Source: an uncultured Phascolarctobacterium sp. (GTDB lineage: Bacteria; Bacillota; Negativicutes; Acidaminococcales; Acidaminococcaceae). From it: a DNA stretch of 56,259 nt. The notes beneath the pieces were generated by a model. It was not told the DNA's origin. It ran no database searches and was given only the letters and a program-made list of their open reading frames with translations. The stretch lies in NCBI RefSeq assembly GCF_937920985.1, contig NZ_CALDXR010000060.1, positions 1 to 56,259 on the forward strand, written 5' to 3'. Made by a program: the position numbers and the translations under genes. Below are positions 15,891-24,998 of the stretch, in pieces (position 1 is the stretch's first letter; every line of letters starts with the position of its first letter).

Positions 15891-17588
15891 TTACTTTTTG
15901 TCGTTATCGCTTTCCGTCGCATACGGCCAACCACTCATGCCACCCTCCAGGCTGTAAACATCACTGAAGCCACGGGCGCGCAGGATAACCTCCGCTTCGT
16001 AGCCACGCAAATCAATCTGGCAGGCTGTAACTATTTTCTGCTCTTTATCCATCTTGCTGATATCCGCTGTCCGCAAGGTATCAAGCGGCAGATTTACTCT
16101 CGACGGAATGTCGGCAATACGCTTAGCTGCTACCTCTGCCGACGTACGTACATCAACGAATAAATAATCCTCCTGCGTGCGGTTTTTTTCAAAGTCTACA
16201 GGATTAATGCTGCGCAGCTGTCCGTCAAGTTTATTTTGCAGGACATTGGCTGCCGTTGCGATATTCTCAATCGGCGTATTAAACGGCGGAGCATAAGCCA
16301 GATCAAGTCCGGACAAATCCTCTAGCGTTGCACCTAAAGAAATTGCCGCCGCCAATGTATCAATACGCTTCGCTACACTCGCTCCGACAGCCTGCGCCCC
16401 CAATACGCGGCCGCTGCTCTTTTCCGCCAACAGCTTCAGCACAATACGCCCTACTCCCGGCATATAACCCAAACGATCGAAGCCTGGTACAACTACGCTT
16501 GCAAAATCAATACCGGCCTGCCGCGCAGTCCGCTCGTTCAAACCGGTTGCCCCAGCTTCCTGCGCAAAAAAGCGACAGGCAGCAGTCCCCAGGACACCGG
16601 GATATTGCTTCCGCGCTCCGCAGATATTATCCGCAATTACGCGGCCATGCTTGTTGGCGGTAGAACCCATAGGCACAAATACCTTGGCTCCGCTGACACG
16701 ATGAGTATTTTCCGCACAGTCACCTCCGGCATAAATTGCATCATCGCTTGTCTGCAGGTATTCGTTAACCGCAATACAGCCGCTCGGACCTATAACAAGA
16801 CCGGCCTCACGCGCCAGCTCCACGTTCGGACGCACGCCGACGGCAACGATAACCAACTGTGCCGGGATTACGCGTTTATCCGTCTGCACTCCGCTAACTT
16901 TACCGTTTTCTACGGTAAAAGCACCTGCTCTTTCCTCCAGATAAATATCGAGCAACGGATTTTTCGTATCACGCAGCAGCAGTGCTGCCATATCCTCATC
17001 AAGCAACTGCGGCAGCAGTCTGTCCTGCTGTTCCAGAACGCTGGTATGCAAACCGCGGCGCACAAAAGCTTCTGCAAGCTCCAAACCGATAAAGCCTGCG
17101 CCGATGATAACTACATCCTTAACGCCGCCTTCGGCAATTTCCTTATCTACTGCATTAACATCCCACGGAAACCAGAAACTGTGAATGCCTGCGGCATCAG
17201 CATTAGGCAAGGGAAGCTTCACCGGCGTACTGCCGGTTGCCAACACCAGCACGTCATAAGACAGCTGTTTCAGCTCTCCCTTTTCCATATAATGCACGCA
17301 TTTTTGCACTCTGTCTATTTTTTGCACATTACAGCCACAGCGGGCATCCACGCCCTTCACGGCCGCAAAATAATTACTGTCGCGCAAGGCTCCCTGCGGT
17401 GTATGGTCAAAGCTGTCCATACTCTTAACCTCGCCGCTGATAAAATACGGAAAGCCGCATGCGCCATAACTCAGTTGCGGTCCGCGTTCCAGCACGATAA
17501 TCTCTGCTTCGGCATCCAGCCTGCGTAAGCGCGCCGCCGTTTTCATACCGGCGGCCACTCCACCGACGATTACTACACGTTTGCCCAT
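15891..17588 (-). CDS. CoA-disulfide reductase-like flavoprotein with C-terminal rhodanese domain
   Basis: 565 residues. Two Rossmann domains: FAD-binding VVIVGGVAAGMKTAARLRR at the N-terminus and NAD(P)-binding VVIIGAGFIGLELAEAF in the middle. The single redox cysteine typical of CoADR/NADH oxidase-like enzymes is Cys44 in YGACGFPY. A FAD-contacting GGDCAE follows. The last 100 residues form a rhodanese domain with Cys in TACQIDLRGYEA. CoADR-Rhd enzymes reduce CoA disulfide or CoA-persulfide/polysulfide in the cytoplasm. Likely an anaerobe's thiol/oxygen/sulfur defence enzyme. Own promoter; first gene of a two-gene operon. Confidence 0.9.
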   Translation of the reverse strand: MGKRVVIVGGVAAGMKTAARLRRLDAEAEIIVLERGPQLSYGACGFPYFISGEVKSMDSFDHTPQGALRDSNYFAAVKGVDARCGCNVQKIDRVQKCVHYMEKGELKQLSYDVLVLATGSTPVKLPLPNADAAGIHSFWFPWDVNAVDKEIAEGGVKDVVIIGAGFIGLELAEAFVRRGLHTSVLEQQDRLLPQLLDEDMAALLLRDTKNPLLDIYLEERAGAFTVENGKVSGVQTDKRVIPAQLVIVAVGVRPNVELAREAGLVIGPSGCIAVNEYLQTSDDAIYAGGDCAENTHRVSGAKVFVPMGSTANKHGRVIADNICGARKQYPGVLGTAACRFFAQEAGATGLNERTARQAGIDFASVVVPGFDRLGYMPGVGRIVLKLLAEKSSGRVLGAQAVGASVAKRIDTLAAAISLGATLEDLSGLDLAYAPPFNTPIENIATAANVLQNKLDGQLRSINPVDFEKNRTQEDYLFVDVRTSAEVAAKRIADIPSRVNLPLDTLRTADISKMDKEQKIVTACQIDLRGYEAEVILRARGFSDVYSLEGGMSGWPYATESDNDKK

Positions 17589-17617
17589 AATATCACCTCC
17601 AAGAATGATTTAACGTT

Positions 17618-17647
17618 ATCTTACTATTATGAAAATTCAGCTGTCAA
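17618..17647 (-). promoter_or_regulatory. Promoter of the CoADR-rhodanese operon
   Basis: Minus strand: TTGACA (17642-17647), 18-base spacer, TAAGAT (17618-17623), about 30 bases before the coding start with its GGAGGTG site. Confidence 0.65.
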
Positions 17648-17687
17648 ACTTGCTTCTGTCAGCAAATATTACTCTATACTTATTATA

Positions 17688-17726
17688 ACAAAACAGCCTC
17701 CGAAAGCAAAGCTACGAAGACTGTTT
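17688..17726 (-). terminator. Terminator of the aromatic amino acid operon
   Basis: On the minus strand, AAACAGtCTtCG pairs with CGgAGgCTGTTT and is followed by TGTTATAAT. It lies 18 bases after the aroQ stop. Confidence 0.75.
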
Positions 17727-17743
17727 ACCAAAATTATTATATG

Positions 17744-18181
17744 CTATTTTGCTTCATACACACTCAAAGCTTCCATTGCCAACGCATAGCCCGCAAAGCC
17801 CAGGCCGCAAATCTGGCCGACGCAGCCTGCCACCGTTACAGAATGATGGCGGAACTCCTCGCGCTGATGGATGTTGCTGATATGCACCTCAATCGCAGGA
17901 ATATTTACTGCCTTCAATGCGTCCAGAATTGCTACGCTGTAATGCGTAAATGCCGCCGGATTGATAACAATGCCGTCAAAATGACCGTAAGCATTCTGAA
18001 TAGCGGTAACTATATCGCCCTCATAATTGCTCTGCAGCAGCTCCACCTCTACGCCAAGGCGGTCGGCCGCCGAACGGATGTAAGCACACAGGCTGTCATA
18101 ATCATCACGGCCATAGATATTTTTTTCACGGATGCCCAGCATATTAATGTTAGGACCATTTAAAACTAAAATTTTACGCAT
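17744..18181 (-). CDS. aroQ: 3-Dehydroquinate dehydratase, type II
   Basis: 145 residues, the normal size for type II enzymes, which form dodecamers and convert 3-dehydroquinate to 3-dehydroshikimate (third shikimate step). Seen: LVLNGPNINMLGIRE with catalytic-loop Arg and Tyr (NIYG), INPAAFTHYSVAI, and EVHISNIHQREEFRHHS with the catalytic His. Last gene of the ten-gene leftward operon; two bases separate it from aroK. Confidence 0.96.
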   Translation of the reverse strand: MRKILVLNGPNINMLGIREKNIYGRDDYDSLCAYIRSAADRLGVEVELLQSNYEGDIVTAIQNAYGHFDGIVINPAAFTHYSVAILDALKAVNIPAIEVHISNIHQREEFRHHSVTVAGCVGQICGLGFAGYALAMEALSVYEAK

Positions 18182-18183
18182 CT

Positions 18184-18684
18184 TTATCCCTCCAGCTTAG
18201 CGGCAATATTCAGCAGCTCATGCAGAACTCTGCCGAAATCGCCGTTATTATCAATAGTATAATCAGCATATCGGCGGTACAGCGCAATACGCTCGTTATA
18301 TAAAGTATAAAGCTTCTGCTTATCGGCAGCAAGCAACGGACGCGCATCACCGGCAATACAGCCAATGATGTTTTCCGGCTTGCGGTCGATAAAAACTACA
18401 ACACCGCCCTGCTTCAGCAGCTCCATGTTTTCGGCACGCTTCACGGCACCTCCGCCTGTCGCGATAACAGCTCCGTCACATTCCGCCAGATACGCCAGCG
18501 TGCGCGTTTCCGCTGCGCGGAACGCATCTTCGCTTTCAGCGAAGAACGCCTTTATCGTGCGCTGCTCACGCTCCTCGAGGACAGAATCGGCATCATAAAA
18601 CGGCAGCTGCAAGCGTTTCGCCATACGCTTGCCAAAGGTGCTTTTACCGCAGCCAGGCATACCAATCAGCACGATGTTTTTCAT
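18184..18684 (-). CDS. aroK: Shikimate kinase
   Basis: 166 residues. P-loop GMPGCGKST at residues 7-15, shikimate-binding DADSVLEE and the GGGAV motif (VIATGGGAVKR), and a lid region near DARPLLA. Phosphorylates shikimate at the 3-hydroxyl with ATP. Its start overlaps the aroE stop by four bases, so translation is probably coupled. Confidence 0.95.
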   Translation of the reverse strand: MKNIVLIGMPGCGKSTFGKRMAKRLQLPFYDADSVLEEREQRTIKAFFAESEDAFRAAETRTLAYLAECDGAVIATGGGAVKRAENMELLKQGGVVVFIDRKPENIIGCIAGDARPLLAADKQKLYTLYNERIALYRRYADYTIDNNGDFGRVLHELLNIAAKLEG

Positions 18685-19496
18685 ATACTCTGCTCCAAAT
18701 CCTGCATGATTTTGACGATTAATTCGCTGTCGTATTTTTCACCCTGCCAGATTTCCTGTGCAGCCACAGCCTGCGCCACAAGCATGAACAAGCCGTTGAC
18801 AGTCTGCATCTTTGCCTCGGCAGCCTGCTTCAAGAACAGCGTCTGCTTAGGGTTATAAATCAAATCGACGGCTGCGTCAAAATTACTGATTTCCTCAGGC
18901 GTAACAGGTGCAGCATTTACCTTGGGATACATACCCACAGGCGTACAGTTGACAATCACATCACCGGTCAGCGCTGCCAGGCCGTCATAATCAATAAACT
19001 TACACTTAGGCGCAATTTTAATGAAATCCTTATCCACATGCGCAACATCACGCGTAACAAGATACAGCTTGCCGACACGCTTATCAACCATATATTTCAC
19101 AACTGCACGCGCAGCGCCGCCGGTGCCCAGCACCGCAACACGCTTAGCGCGCACATCAATATTGTTGTATTCCAGCATTCTGCCGAAGCCGAAGTAATCG
19201 GTATTGTAGCCTTCAGCACCATTTTCACCGAACTTAATCGTGTTTACAGCTCCGATAGCCTTAGCCTCTCGCGTAATGCTGTCCAAAAATGGCATAACGT
19301 GCAATTTATGCGGAATGGTAACATTGCTGCCCGCATAATTGGCACGCAGCTCTTCCATACGCTTAGGCAAGTCCTCCTGCAGCGTTTCCAGAAGCGTATA
19401 ATCGCCCTCAATGCCGGTATATTTAAAAAACAGCTTGTGAATCTGCGGTGAAAGGCTGTGTCCCAGCTTACCGCCTAAAAGTCCGTAATGCTTCAT
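18681..19496 (-). CDS. aroE: Shikimate dehydrogenase
   Basis: 271 residues from ATG 19496, which has AAGGA upstream and starts right at the family's N-terminus (KHYGLLGGKLGHSLSPQIH). Other marks: NVTIPHK with the catalytic Lys, GAVNTI, and the NADP-binding glycine loop VLGTGGAARAVV. Reduces 3-dehydroshikimate to shikimate. The open frame extends to 19535 but that would overlap pheA and lacks a site. Middle of the aro operon. Confidence 0.95.
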   Translation of the reverse strand: MKHYGLLGGKLGHSLSPQIHKLFFKYTGIEGDYTLLETLQEDLPKRMEELRANYAGSNVTIPHKLHVMPFLDSITREAKAIGAVNTIKFGENGAEGYNTDYFGFGRMLEYNNIDVRAKRVAVLGTGGAARAVVKYMVDKRVGKLYLVTRDVAHVDKDFIKIAPKCKFIDYDGLAALTGDVIVNCTPVGMYPKVNAAPVTPEEISNFDAAVDLIYNPKQTLFLKQAAEAKMQTVNGLFMLVAQAVAAQEIWQGEKYDSELIVKIMQDLEQSI

Positions 19497-19500
19497 CTGT

Positions 19501-20619
19501 CTATTCCTTTCGCTCGTAAGCACGATAATTGCCAAGAACCTTGCAATAGGTGCTCTTTGATTTTATTTCTTCCATCACATCGATAACCAGCGGATCTGCC
19601 AGATTACCGGTGACATCAATGTAGAAAAAGTATTCCCACGTTTTGCCGACAATCGGACGCGATTCCAGATTCAGCATATTCAGGCCCATATGATAGAAGC
19701 TGGCGAGCATTTTATATAGCGAGCCTGTTTCGTGCTTCACAGCAACAATCAGCGTAATCTTATTTGCGTTCGCTACTATTTCCGGTTTTTTGGCAATAAT
19801 AACAAAGCGAGTATAATTGTTGCTGTTGCTGTTGATAGCAGGAGCAATAATCTTCAGATTATAAAGCTCTGCTGCCTGCTTGCCGGCAATAGCGCCCAAG
19901 CTTACATCCTGCTTTTCTGCAACCTCCTCCGCACTCTTTGATGTACTGAAATAAGGAACCTGCTCTATATCCGGATAATCATGGAAGAAATCAGCGCACT
20001 GCTTCAAGCCCTGCGGATGCGAATACACTGTTTTAATCGTGCCAAGTGACGCACCCTCACAGCCTAACAGATTTTGCTCAATCTTTACGCACTGCTCGCC
20101 TACAATACTGCAGTCATACTGACGCAGCAAATCATATACCTCGGTAATACCGCCTGTCGAAGAATTTTCAATCGGCAGGACGGCGTAATCCATAGTGCCA
20201 TCGCTGATGCTGGAAATTACCTCTTCAAAGGTCTGGAAGTGATGACGATTATATTGACGTCCGTGAAAATATTCCTCTAACGCCTGATGCGTAAAAGAGC
20301 CGGCAGGACCGAAGCAGGCCACCTCAAAGGTTTTGTCATTTACTTCAGCCAGAGCAGTTTCTTCCAACAGGCAGGCCTGGTCAATAATACCGCGCATAAT
20401 ATTTTTCACAGCAACGGAATAATCCTTATTCTCCAAAAAACCTGCTACCTTTTCGATAACCTTGGCTTCACGGTTTTTGTCCTTAACAGGCAGTCCCTTG
20501 GATTTTTTATAGGCAGCTACCTGCATAACTAACTGCAGACGGCTTTCCAGTACGTCTGCCAGCTGCTGGTCAACCTTGTCTATTTCTTTGCGGATTTTTT
20601 CTAAATCAAGCTCCTGCAT
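19501..20619 (-). CDS. pheA: Bifunctional chorismate mutase / prephenate dehydratase
   Basis: 372 residues with three parts. Residues about 1-85 are an AroQ-class chorismate mutase (LEKIRKEIDKVDQQLADVLESR). Residues about 95-280 are prephenate dehydratase (FGPAGSFTHQAL; ENSSTGGITEV; the TRF motif in NYTRFVII). Residues about 285-365 are an ACT domain (KHETGSLYKMLASF; LESRPI) that binds Phe for feedback inhibition. It commits chorismate to phenylalanine. So the pathway has both enzyme-level (ACT) and, through the leader peptide, transcript-level feedback by Phe. Confidence 0.95.
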   Translation of the reverse strand: MQELDLEKIRKEIDKVDQQLADVLESRLQLVMQVAAYKKSKGLPVKDKNREAKVIEKVAGFLENKDYSVAVKNIMRGIIDQACLLEETALAEVNDKTFEVACFGPAGSFTHQALEEYFHGRQYNRHHFQTFEEVISSISDGTMDYAVLPIENSSTGGITEVYDLLRQYDCSIVGEQCVKIEQNLLGCEGASLGTIKTVYSHPQGLKQCADFFHDYPDIEQVPYFSTSKSAEEVAEKQDVSLGAIAGKQAAELYNLKIIAPAINSNSNNYTRFVIIAKKPEIVANANKITLIVAVKHETGSLYKMLASFYHMGLNMLNLESRPIVGKTWEYFFYIDVTGNLADPLVIDVMEEIKSKSTYCKVLGNYRAYERKE

Positions 20620-20620
20620 C

Positions 20621-21715
20621 TTATTTCTCCCATTTCTTCGCTTCTAAAAGTAAATCCCACAGCGTCCACGCAACTACCGCTTCGATAACAGGCACAGCAC
20701 GCTGCACAATACAGGGATCATGTCTGCCGACGATAGCAAGTGTTGTATCAGCCTGCTCCTTAAGGCTCACAGTCTGCTGCTCGCGTGCAATCGACGGTGT
20801 CGGCTTAATGGCCACGCGCACTACCAAAGGCATGCCGTTGGTAATGCCGCCGGTAACGCCGCCGTTGTGGTTTGTCAATGCCAGCACTTTGCCGTCAACG
20901 TAATGCAAAGCGTCATTCGCTTCAGCACCCGTCATACAGGCAAAGCCAAAGCCGTCGCCAAACTCTACGCCTTTAACGGCAGGCACAGAAAACAGCGCAT
21001 GACTCAGCATGCTTTCCACGGAATCAAAATACGGTGCGCCGATTCCTGCAAGCAAATGCAGTGCAATAGCTTCAACTACACCACCCACGCTGTTAAGCTC
21101 GCTCTTAGCCTGCAAAATGCGCTCCTGCATTTTTTCGCCGACAGTATCATCCATAACCGCAAACTTTTTCGCATGCAGCTCTGCCAATTCTGCATCACTT
21201 ACGCCCATTGGATTGAAGCGCTCTTCTTGGATATCGTTAATCTGCAGAATATGCGAACCAACAACAATACCATGTTGTGCCAGTGCCTGCTTGGCTACAG
21301 CACCGGCAAAAACGAGCGGTGCCGTCAGTCGACCGGAAAAATGGCCGCCGCCGCGATAATCATTAAAGCCCTGATAACGCACATGGCCTGCGTAATCCGC
21401 ATGTCCGGGGCGCATTTTATCGGCGAGAATGCTGTAATCCTTAGAATGCTGGTCGCTGTTGATGATACGCGCACACAGCGGCGTACCTGTCGTAAAGCCA
21501 TTGAAGAAGCCGCTTTGGATTTCTACCGTATCACTTTCCTTGCGTGCCGTGCTCAGCGCATTTTGTCCGGGAGCACGACGCGCCATTTCGGCAGCAATCG
21601 TTGCTTCATCAAGCGCCAGTCCCGGCGGCAGTCCGTCCAGCACTACGCCGATGGACTTGCCGTGCGATTCGCCGTATATCGCCATTTTTATATTCATGCC
21701 AAAAATTCCGCTCAT
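20621..21715 (-). CDS. aroC: Chorismate synthase
   Basis: 364 residues. Family signatures: GESHGKSIGVVLDGLPPG at the N-terminus, RPGHADYAG, the RGGGHFSGR loop and late GGITNGMPLV. FMN-dependent enzyme that makes chorismate from EPSP and needs reduced flavin supplied by another protein. Overlaps aroA by four bases and precedes pheA by one base. Confidence 0.96.
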   Translation of the reverse strand: MSGIFGMNIKMAIYGESHGKSIGVVLDGLPPGLALDEATIAAEMARRAPGQNALSTARKESDTVEIQSGFFNGFTTGTPLCARIINSDQHSKDYSILADKMRPGHADYAGHVRYQGFNDYRGGGHFSGRLTAPLVFAGAVAKQALAQHGIVVGSHILQINDIQEERFNPMGVSDAELAELHAKKFAVMDDTVGEKMQERILQAKSELNSVGGVVEAIALHLLAGIGAPYFDSVESMLSHALFSVPAVKGVEFGDGFGFACMTGAEANDALHYVDGKVLALTNHNGGVTGGITNGMPLVVRVAIKPTPSIAREQQTVSLKEQADTTLAIVGRHDPCIVQRAVPVIEAVVAWTLWDLLLEAKKWEK

Positions 21716-23013
21716 GCCAGCACCTCAATTTTTCCGCCTACGCTCTTGTAATCCTCCCAGAAGTCAGGATAAGATTTGCTTACACTGCCTGCGCCGGTCA
21801 AAGTAATCGGTTCGGCGCAGCATTGTGCAGCAATTGCCAGGCTCATGGCAATACGATGGTCGTTCCAGGCATCTACTTCAACGCCGCCGCGCAAGCCATC
21901 AGGCTTGCCGATAATTGTCAGACCTTCGGCCTCTTCCGTAATTGCCGCACCCATTTTATTTAATTCGCTCGTCATAGCCGCCAATCTGTCGCATTCCTTG
22001 ATACGCAGGCGTCCTGCATTGATAATCTTCGTTGTTCCCTCGCTAACTGCCGCCAGCACGGTAAGCACAGGAATAATATCAGGACAGTTCGATGCATCTA
22101 TCACCGTTGCCTGCGTTGCACCACTGTTTACGGTTACGCTGTCAGCATTTTTTACAATATCAGCACCCATGCGCTGCATAATTTCTACCACAGCCTTATC
22201 ACCCTGCAGAGAAGCAAAGTCAAAACCGCTTGCGGTAATGCCTGCACCCAAAGCACCGCCGACAGTCCAGAATGCTGCCTGCGACCAGTCGCCCTCAACC
22301 TTGCTGTCCTGCGCTTTGAAACGCTGCTTGCCCGGCACAAGATAATGACGATGTGCGCCATCTACATTTTCTACTTTTACGCCATACTTCGCCAAGCAGT
22401 TCAGTGTCATATCTACATAAGAAGCAGATTCCAGTGGCGAAGTAATGATAATTTCGGAATCACCCTTTAATAACGGCAAAGCAAAAAGCAGACCGCTGAC
22501 AAACTGACTGCTGACATCTCCCGGCAGTTCAAATTTACCCGGCATCAGGTGACCGTTGACCGTCAAAGGCAGATTGCCGTTATCATTAAAATATTGTACA
22601 AACTGCTTATCCAGAATATCGTAATATGCCTGCAAAGGACGCGATACCAGCTTACCATGACCGATAAAGGTCAGCGGACAACCAAGATTTGCTCCCAAGG
22701 GAATGAAAAAGCGCAAGGTCGAACCGGATTCACCGCAGTCAACATTATCTGCCGCCGCAATCGGATGACCTGTGCCCGTAATCTGCAAAGCCTTACGTCC
22801 CTCTAGCATGCTGGGAATTTCGTCAACGCTCACGTTCATAGCACGCAGGACGCGCATTGTTGTTTCAATATCCTTAGACATGCTGATGTTATCAACAATG
22901 CTGGTGCCGCCTGCCAGACCTGCACAAATGATTTCTCTGTGTCCCATGCTTTTAGATGACGGAACCTGCACCGTTCCTGCCAATTTTGCAGGATAAATTT
23001 TTATCTTTTCCAT
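21712..23013 (-). CDS. aroA: 3-Phosphoshikimate 1-carboxyvinyltransferase (EPSP synthase)
   Basis: 433 residues, the usual two-domain inside-out barrel length. Seen: VPSSKSMGHREIICAGLAGG near the N-terminus (Lys and Ser that bind shikimate-3-phosphate), DCGESGSTLRFFIPLGA, RIKECDRLAAM and a C-terminal WNDHRIAMSLAIA. Adds enolpyruvate from PEP. The GESGSTLR loop differs from the NAGTAMR loop of class I enzymes and looks class II-like, an inference about inhibitor response only. Confidence 0.95.
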   Translation of the reverse strand: MEKIKIYPAKLAGTVQVPSSKSMGHREIICAGLAGGTSIVDNISMSKDIETTMRVLRAMNVSVDEIPSMLEGRKALQITGTGHPIAAADNVDCGESGSTLRFFIPLGANLGCPLTFIGHGKLVSRPLQAYYDILDKQFVQYFNDNGNLPLTVNGHLMPGKFELPGDVSSQFVSGLLFALPLLKGDSEIIITSPLESASYVDMTLNCLAKYGVKVENVDGAHRHYLVPGKQRFKAQDSKVEGDWSQAAFWTVGGALGAGITASGFDFASLQGDKAVVEIMQRMGADIVKNADSVTVNSGATQATVIDASNCPDIIPVLTVLAAVSEGTTKIINAGRLRIKECDRLAAMTSELNKMGAAITEEAEGLTIIGKPDGLRGGVEVDAWNDHRIAMSLAIAAQCCAEPITLTGAGSVSKSYPDFWEDYKSVGGKIEVLA

Positions 23014-23019
23014 TTAGCC

Positions 23020-24084
23020 TCACCCCAAATACTTTGGCACTTCCTGCCAATCAACTTTCTGCAGTACGCCCTCGCCTATCTGCTGCAAAATAATGAGGGT
23101 AATGCTGTTGCCGTTCTTTTTCTTATCTCTTGCCATTGTATCAAGCAGCTGCGCTTTTTCTACGCCCGCAGTCAACGGCAAATTATACTTTTCAAGTACG
23201 CTCTTAATCCGCTCGGCGCTGCCTTTGGCTGTCATTCCCAGCTCTTCGGTGCGCTTAGTCAACTGATACATGCCAATCGCCACGCCCTCACCGTGCGTAA
23301 AGCAGCTGTAGCCGAAGTGCTGCTCTACTGCATGTCCCAAGGTATGACCGAAGTTCAGCAGCATACGCAGGCCCGTATCAAATTCATCCTGCTCAACAAT
23401 GCGTGCTTTAATAGCGCAACAGGTAGCAACCACGCTGTCAATATCTGCCAAAAGCTCCGCATCATCGGCATAGCCGGCAATTTTTTCAAAAAGCTCCGCG
23501 TCTTTAATGCAGCCGTATTTAATCGCTTCTGCCAAACCATCGTGCAAAAAGCGTGTAGAAAGCGTTGCCAGTAAAGCTGTATCAATAAATACAGCTTTTG
23601 GCTGATAAAAGGCACCGGCAAGATTTTTGCCGGCCTTTAAATCTACCGCAACCTTACCACCCACGCTACTGTCAATCTGTGCCAGCAGTGAAGTCGGTAT
23701 CTGCACAAAGGCAATGCCACGCATAAAGCTGGCAGCGGCAAAGCCGCCCAAATCACCGACAACACCGCCGCCAAGTGTCAGCACAACGTCGGTGCGCGTA
23801 AGCCCTGCTGCAGCCAGCTGCTCCAGTACATCGCTGAGCACCTGCATATTCTTGCTCTGCTCACCGGCTTCAATTACCACCTTATGCACAACAAGGCCAG
23901 CCTCTTCGAGGCTAGCCTGTAGTTTTTCCGCATATAACGGTGCAACATTTGTATCGCTGATAATTGCAGCCTTGCGCGCCTTCGGCAGCAACGCTGCAAC
24001 CTTAGAGCCGACCTGCGGCAGCAGGCCGGCGGCTATTTCAATATCATAGGCATGAGCGCCTAAAGCAACATGAATTTTCTTCAT
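23020..24084 (-). CDS. aroB: 3-Dehydroquinate synthase
   Basis: 354 residues. NAD-binding GEQSKNM and LGGGVVGDLGGFAAASFMRGI, PTSLLAQIDSSVGGKVAVD, and metal-binding histidines in LNFGHTLGHAVE and HGEGVAIGM. Converts DAHP to 3-dehydroquinate. The start codon overlaps the tyrA stop by one base. Confidence 0.96.
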   Translation of the reverse strand: MKKIHVALGAHAYDIEIAAGLLPQVGSKVAALLPKARKAAIISDTNVAPLYAEKLQASLEEAGLVVHKVVIEAGEQSKNMQVLSDVLEQLAAAGLTRTDVVLTLGGGVVGDLGGFAAASFMRGIAFVQIPTSLLAQIDSSVGGKVAVDLKAGKNLAGAFYQPKAVFIDTALLATLSTRFLHDGLAEAIKYGCIKDAELFEKIAGYADDAELLADIDSVVATCCAIKARIVEQDEFDTGLRMLLNFGHTLGHAVEQHFGYSCFTHGEGVAIGMYQLTKRTEELGMTAKGSAERIKSVLEKYNLPLTAGVEKAQLLDTMARDKKKNGNSITLIILQQIGEGVLQKVDWQEVPKYLG

Positions 24085-24977
24085 TAAAAAAGCTCCCTTC
24101 TCCGTGCTCCCGCCTTGCGCATCAGCTCCTTCAGCTTTTCGCCGTCGTCACCGCGCAGAGCGTCGCGCCACAGCGCCAGCTGCTCCATATATTTGTCTAT
24201 TTCATCCGCAACCTTTTCCCTGTTGGCAAGGAATAAATTGCACCATAATTCAGGATTGATATCTGCTACACGAGTGCCATCTCGGAAGCTGCCGGCAACG
24301 AAGTACTTGGTCTTATCATCAAAGGAAGCGCTGTCCATGAGCGCTACCGCAGTAACATGCGGCAAATTGCTGGTATAGGCAATAGTGGCATCATGCTGCG
24401 CCGGTGTCACCTGCACCGTATGCTTGCAGCCAAGAGCTAAAGCAAATTGCTCCAGCCAGCTGACCGCAGCCTGTGTGTTATGCTTTTCCGGCACGATGAT
24501 GTAATTTGCATTCTGAAAAATATGCGCATCACTCATGCCCAAGCCACTGCCCTGACGTCCTGCCATCGGATGGCCGGAAATAAATTCCATGCCATCCTTT
24601 AAAAGTTCCTGGCCTCTGCTGATCATATCGTTTTTGATACCTGCAACATCAGTCAGCAAAACGCTTTCGTTAAAGAAATCAACGTTTGCAGCTATAAAGC
24701 CCACGATTGCTTCAGGATAAATAGCGCAAATGATTACGTTGGCCTCCTTAAGCCGGTTATCAGGCTCAGTCATGCCAATATCAACCAAGCCCTGCTGCTT
24801 TGCCTCCTGCAGTGTTGCTGCATCACGCTCTATACCGATAATCTGCTTAACGCCCAGTTTACGCAATGCTTTGGCATAGGAGCCGCCAATCAGCCCCAGG
24901 CCAACGATAGCAAAGCTGAGCTCCTGCCACCTTGTACTTCTATTTTCGCCACCAAAATCAGCTTCCAAAAAAATCAC
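24084..24977 (-). CDS. tyrA: Prephenate dehydrogenase
   Basis: 297 residues. NAD-binding FAIVGLGLIGGSYAKALR after a short N-terminal extension, ISGHPMAGRQGSG with the catalytic His, and SNLPHVTAVAL in the helical dimer domain. Oxidises prephenate to 4-hydroxyphenylpyruvate for tyrosine. No C-terminal ACT domain is present, so feedback by Tyr would have to act elsewhere, for example on a DAHP synthase or the leader attenuator. Confidence 0.94.
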   Translation of the reverse strand: MIFLEADFGGENRSTRWQELSFAIVGLGLIGGSYAKALRKLGVKQIIGIERDAATLQEAKQQGLVDIGMTEPDNRLKEANVIICAIYPEAIVGFIAANVDFFNESVLLTDVAGIKNDMISRGQELLKDGMEFISGHPMAGRQGSGLGMSDAHIFQNANYIIVPEKHNTQAAVSWLEQFALALGCKHTVQVTPAQHDATIAYTSNLPHVTAVALMDSASFDDKTKYFVAGSFRDGTRVADINPELWCNLFLANREKVADEIDKYMEQLALWRDALRGDDGEKLKELMRKAGARRRELF

Positions 24978-24998
24978 TCCTAATCTACCATACTACTA

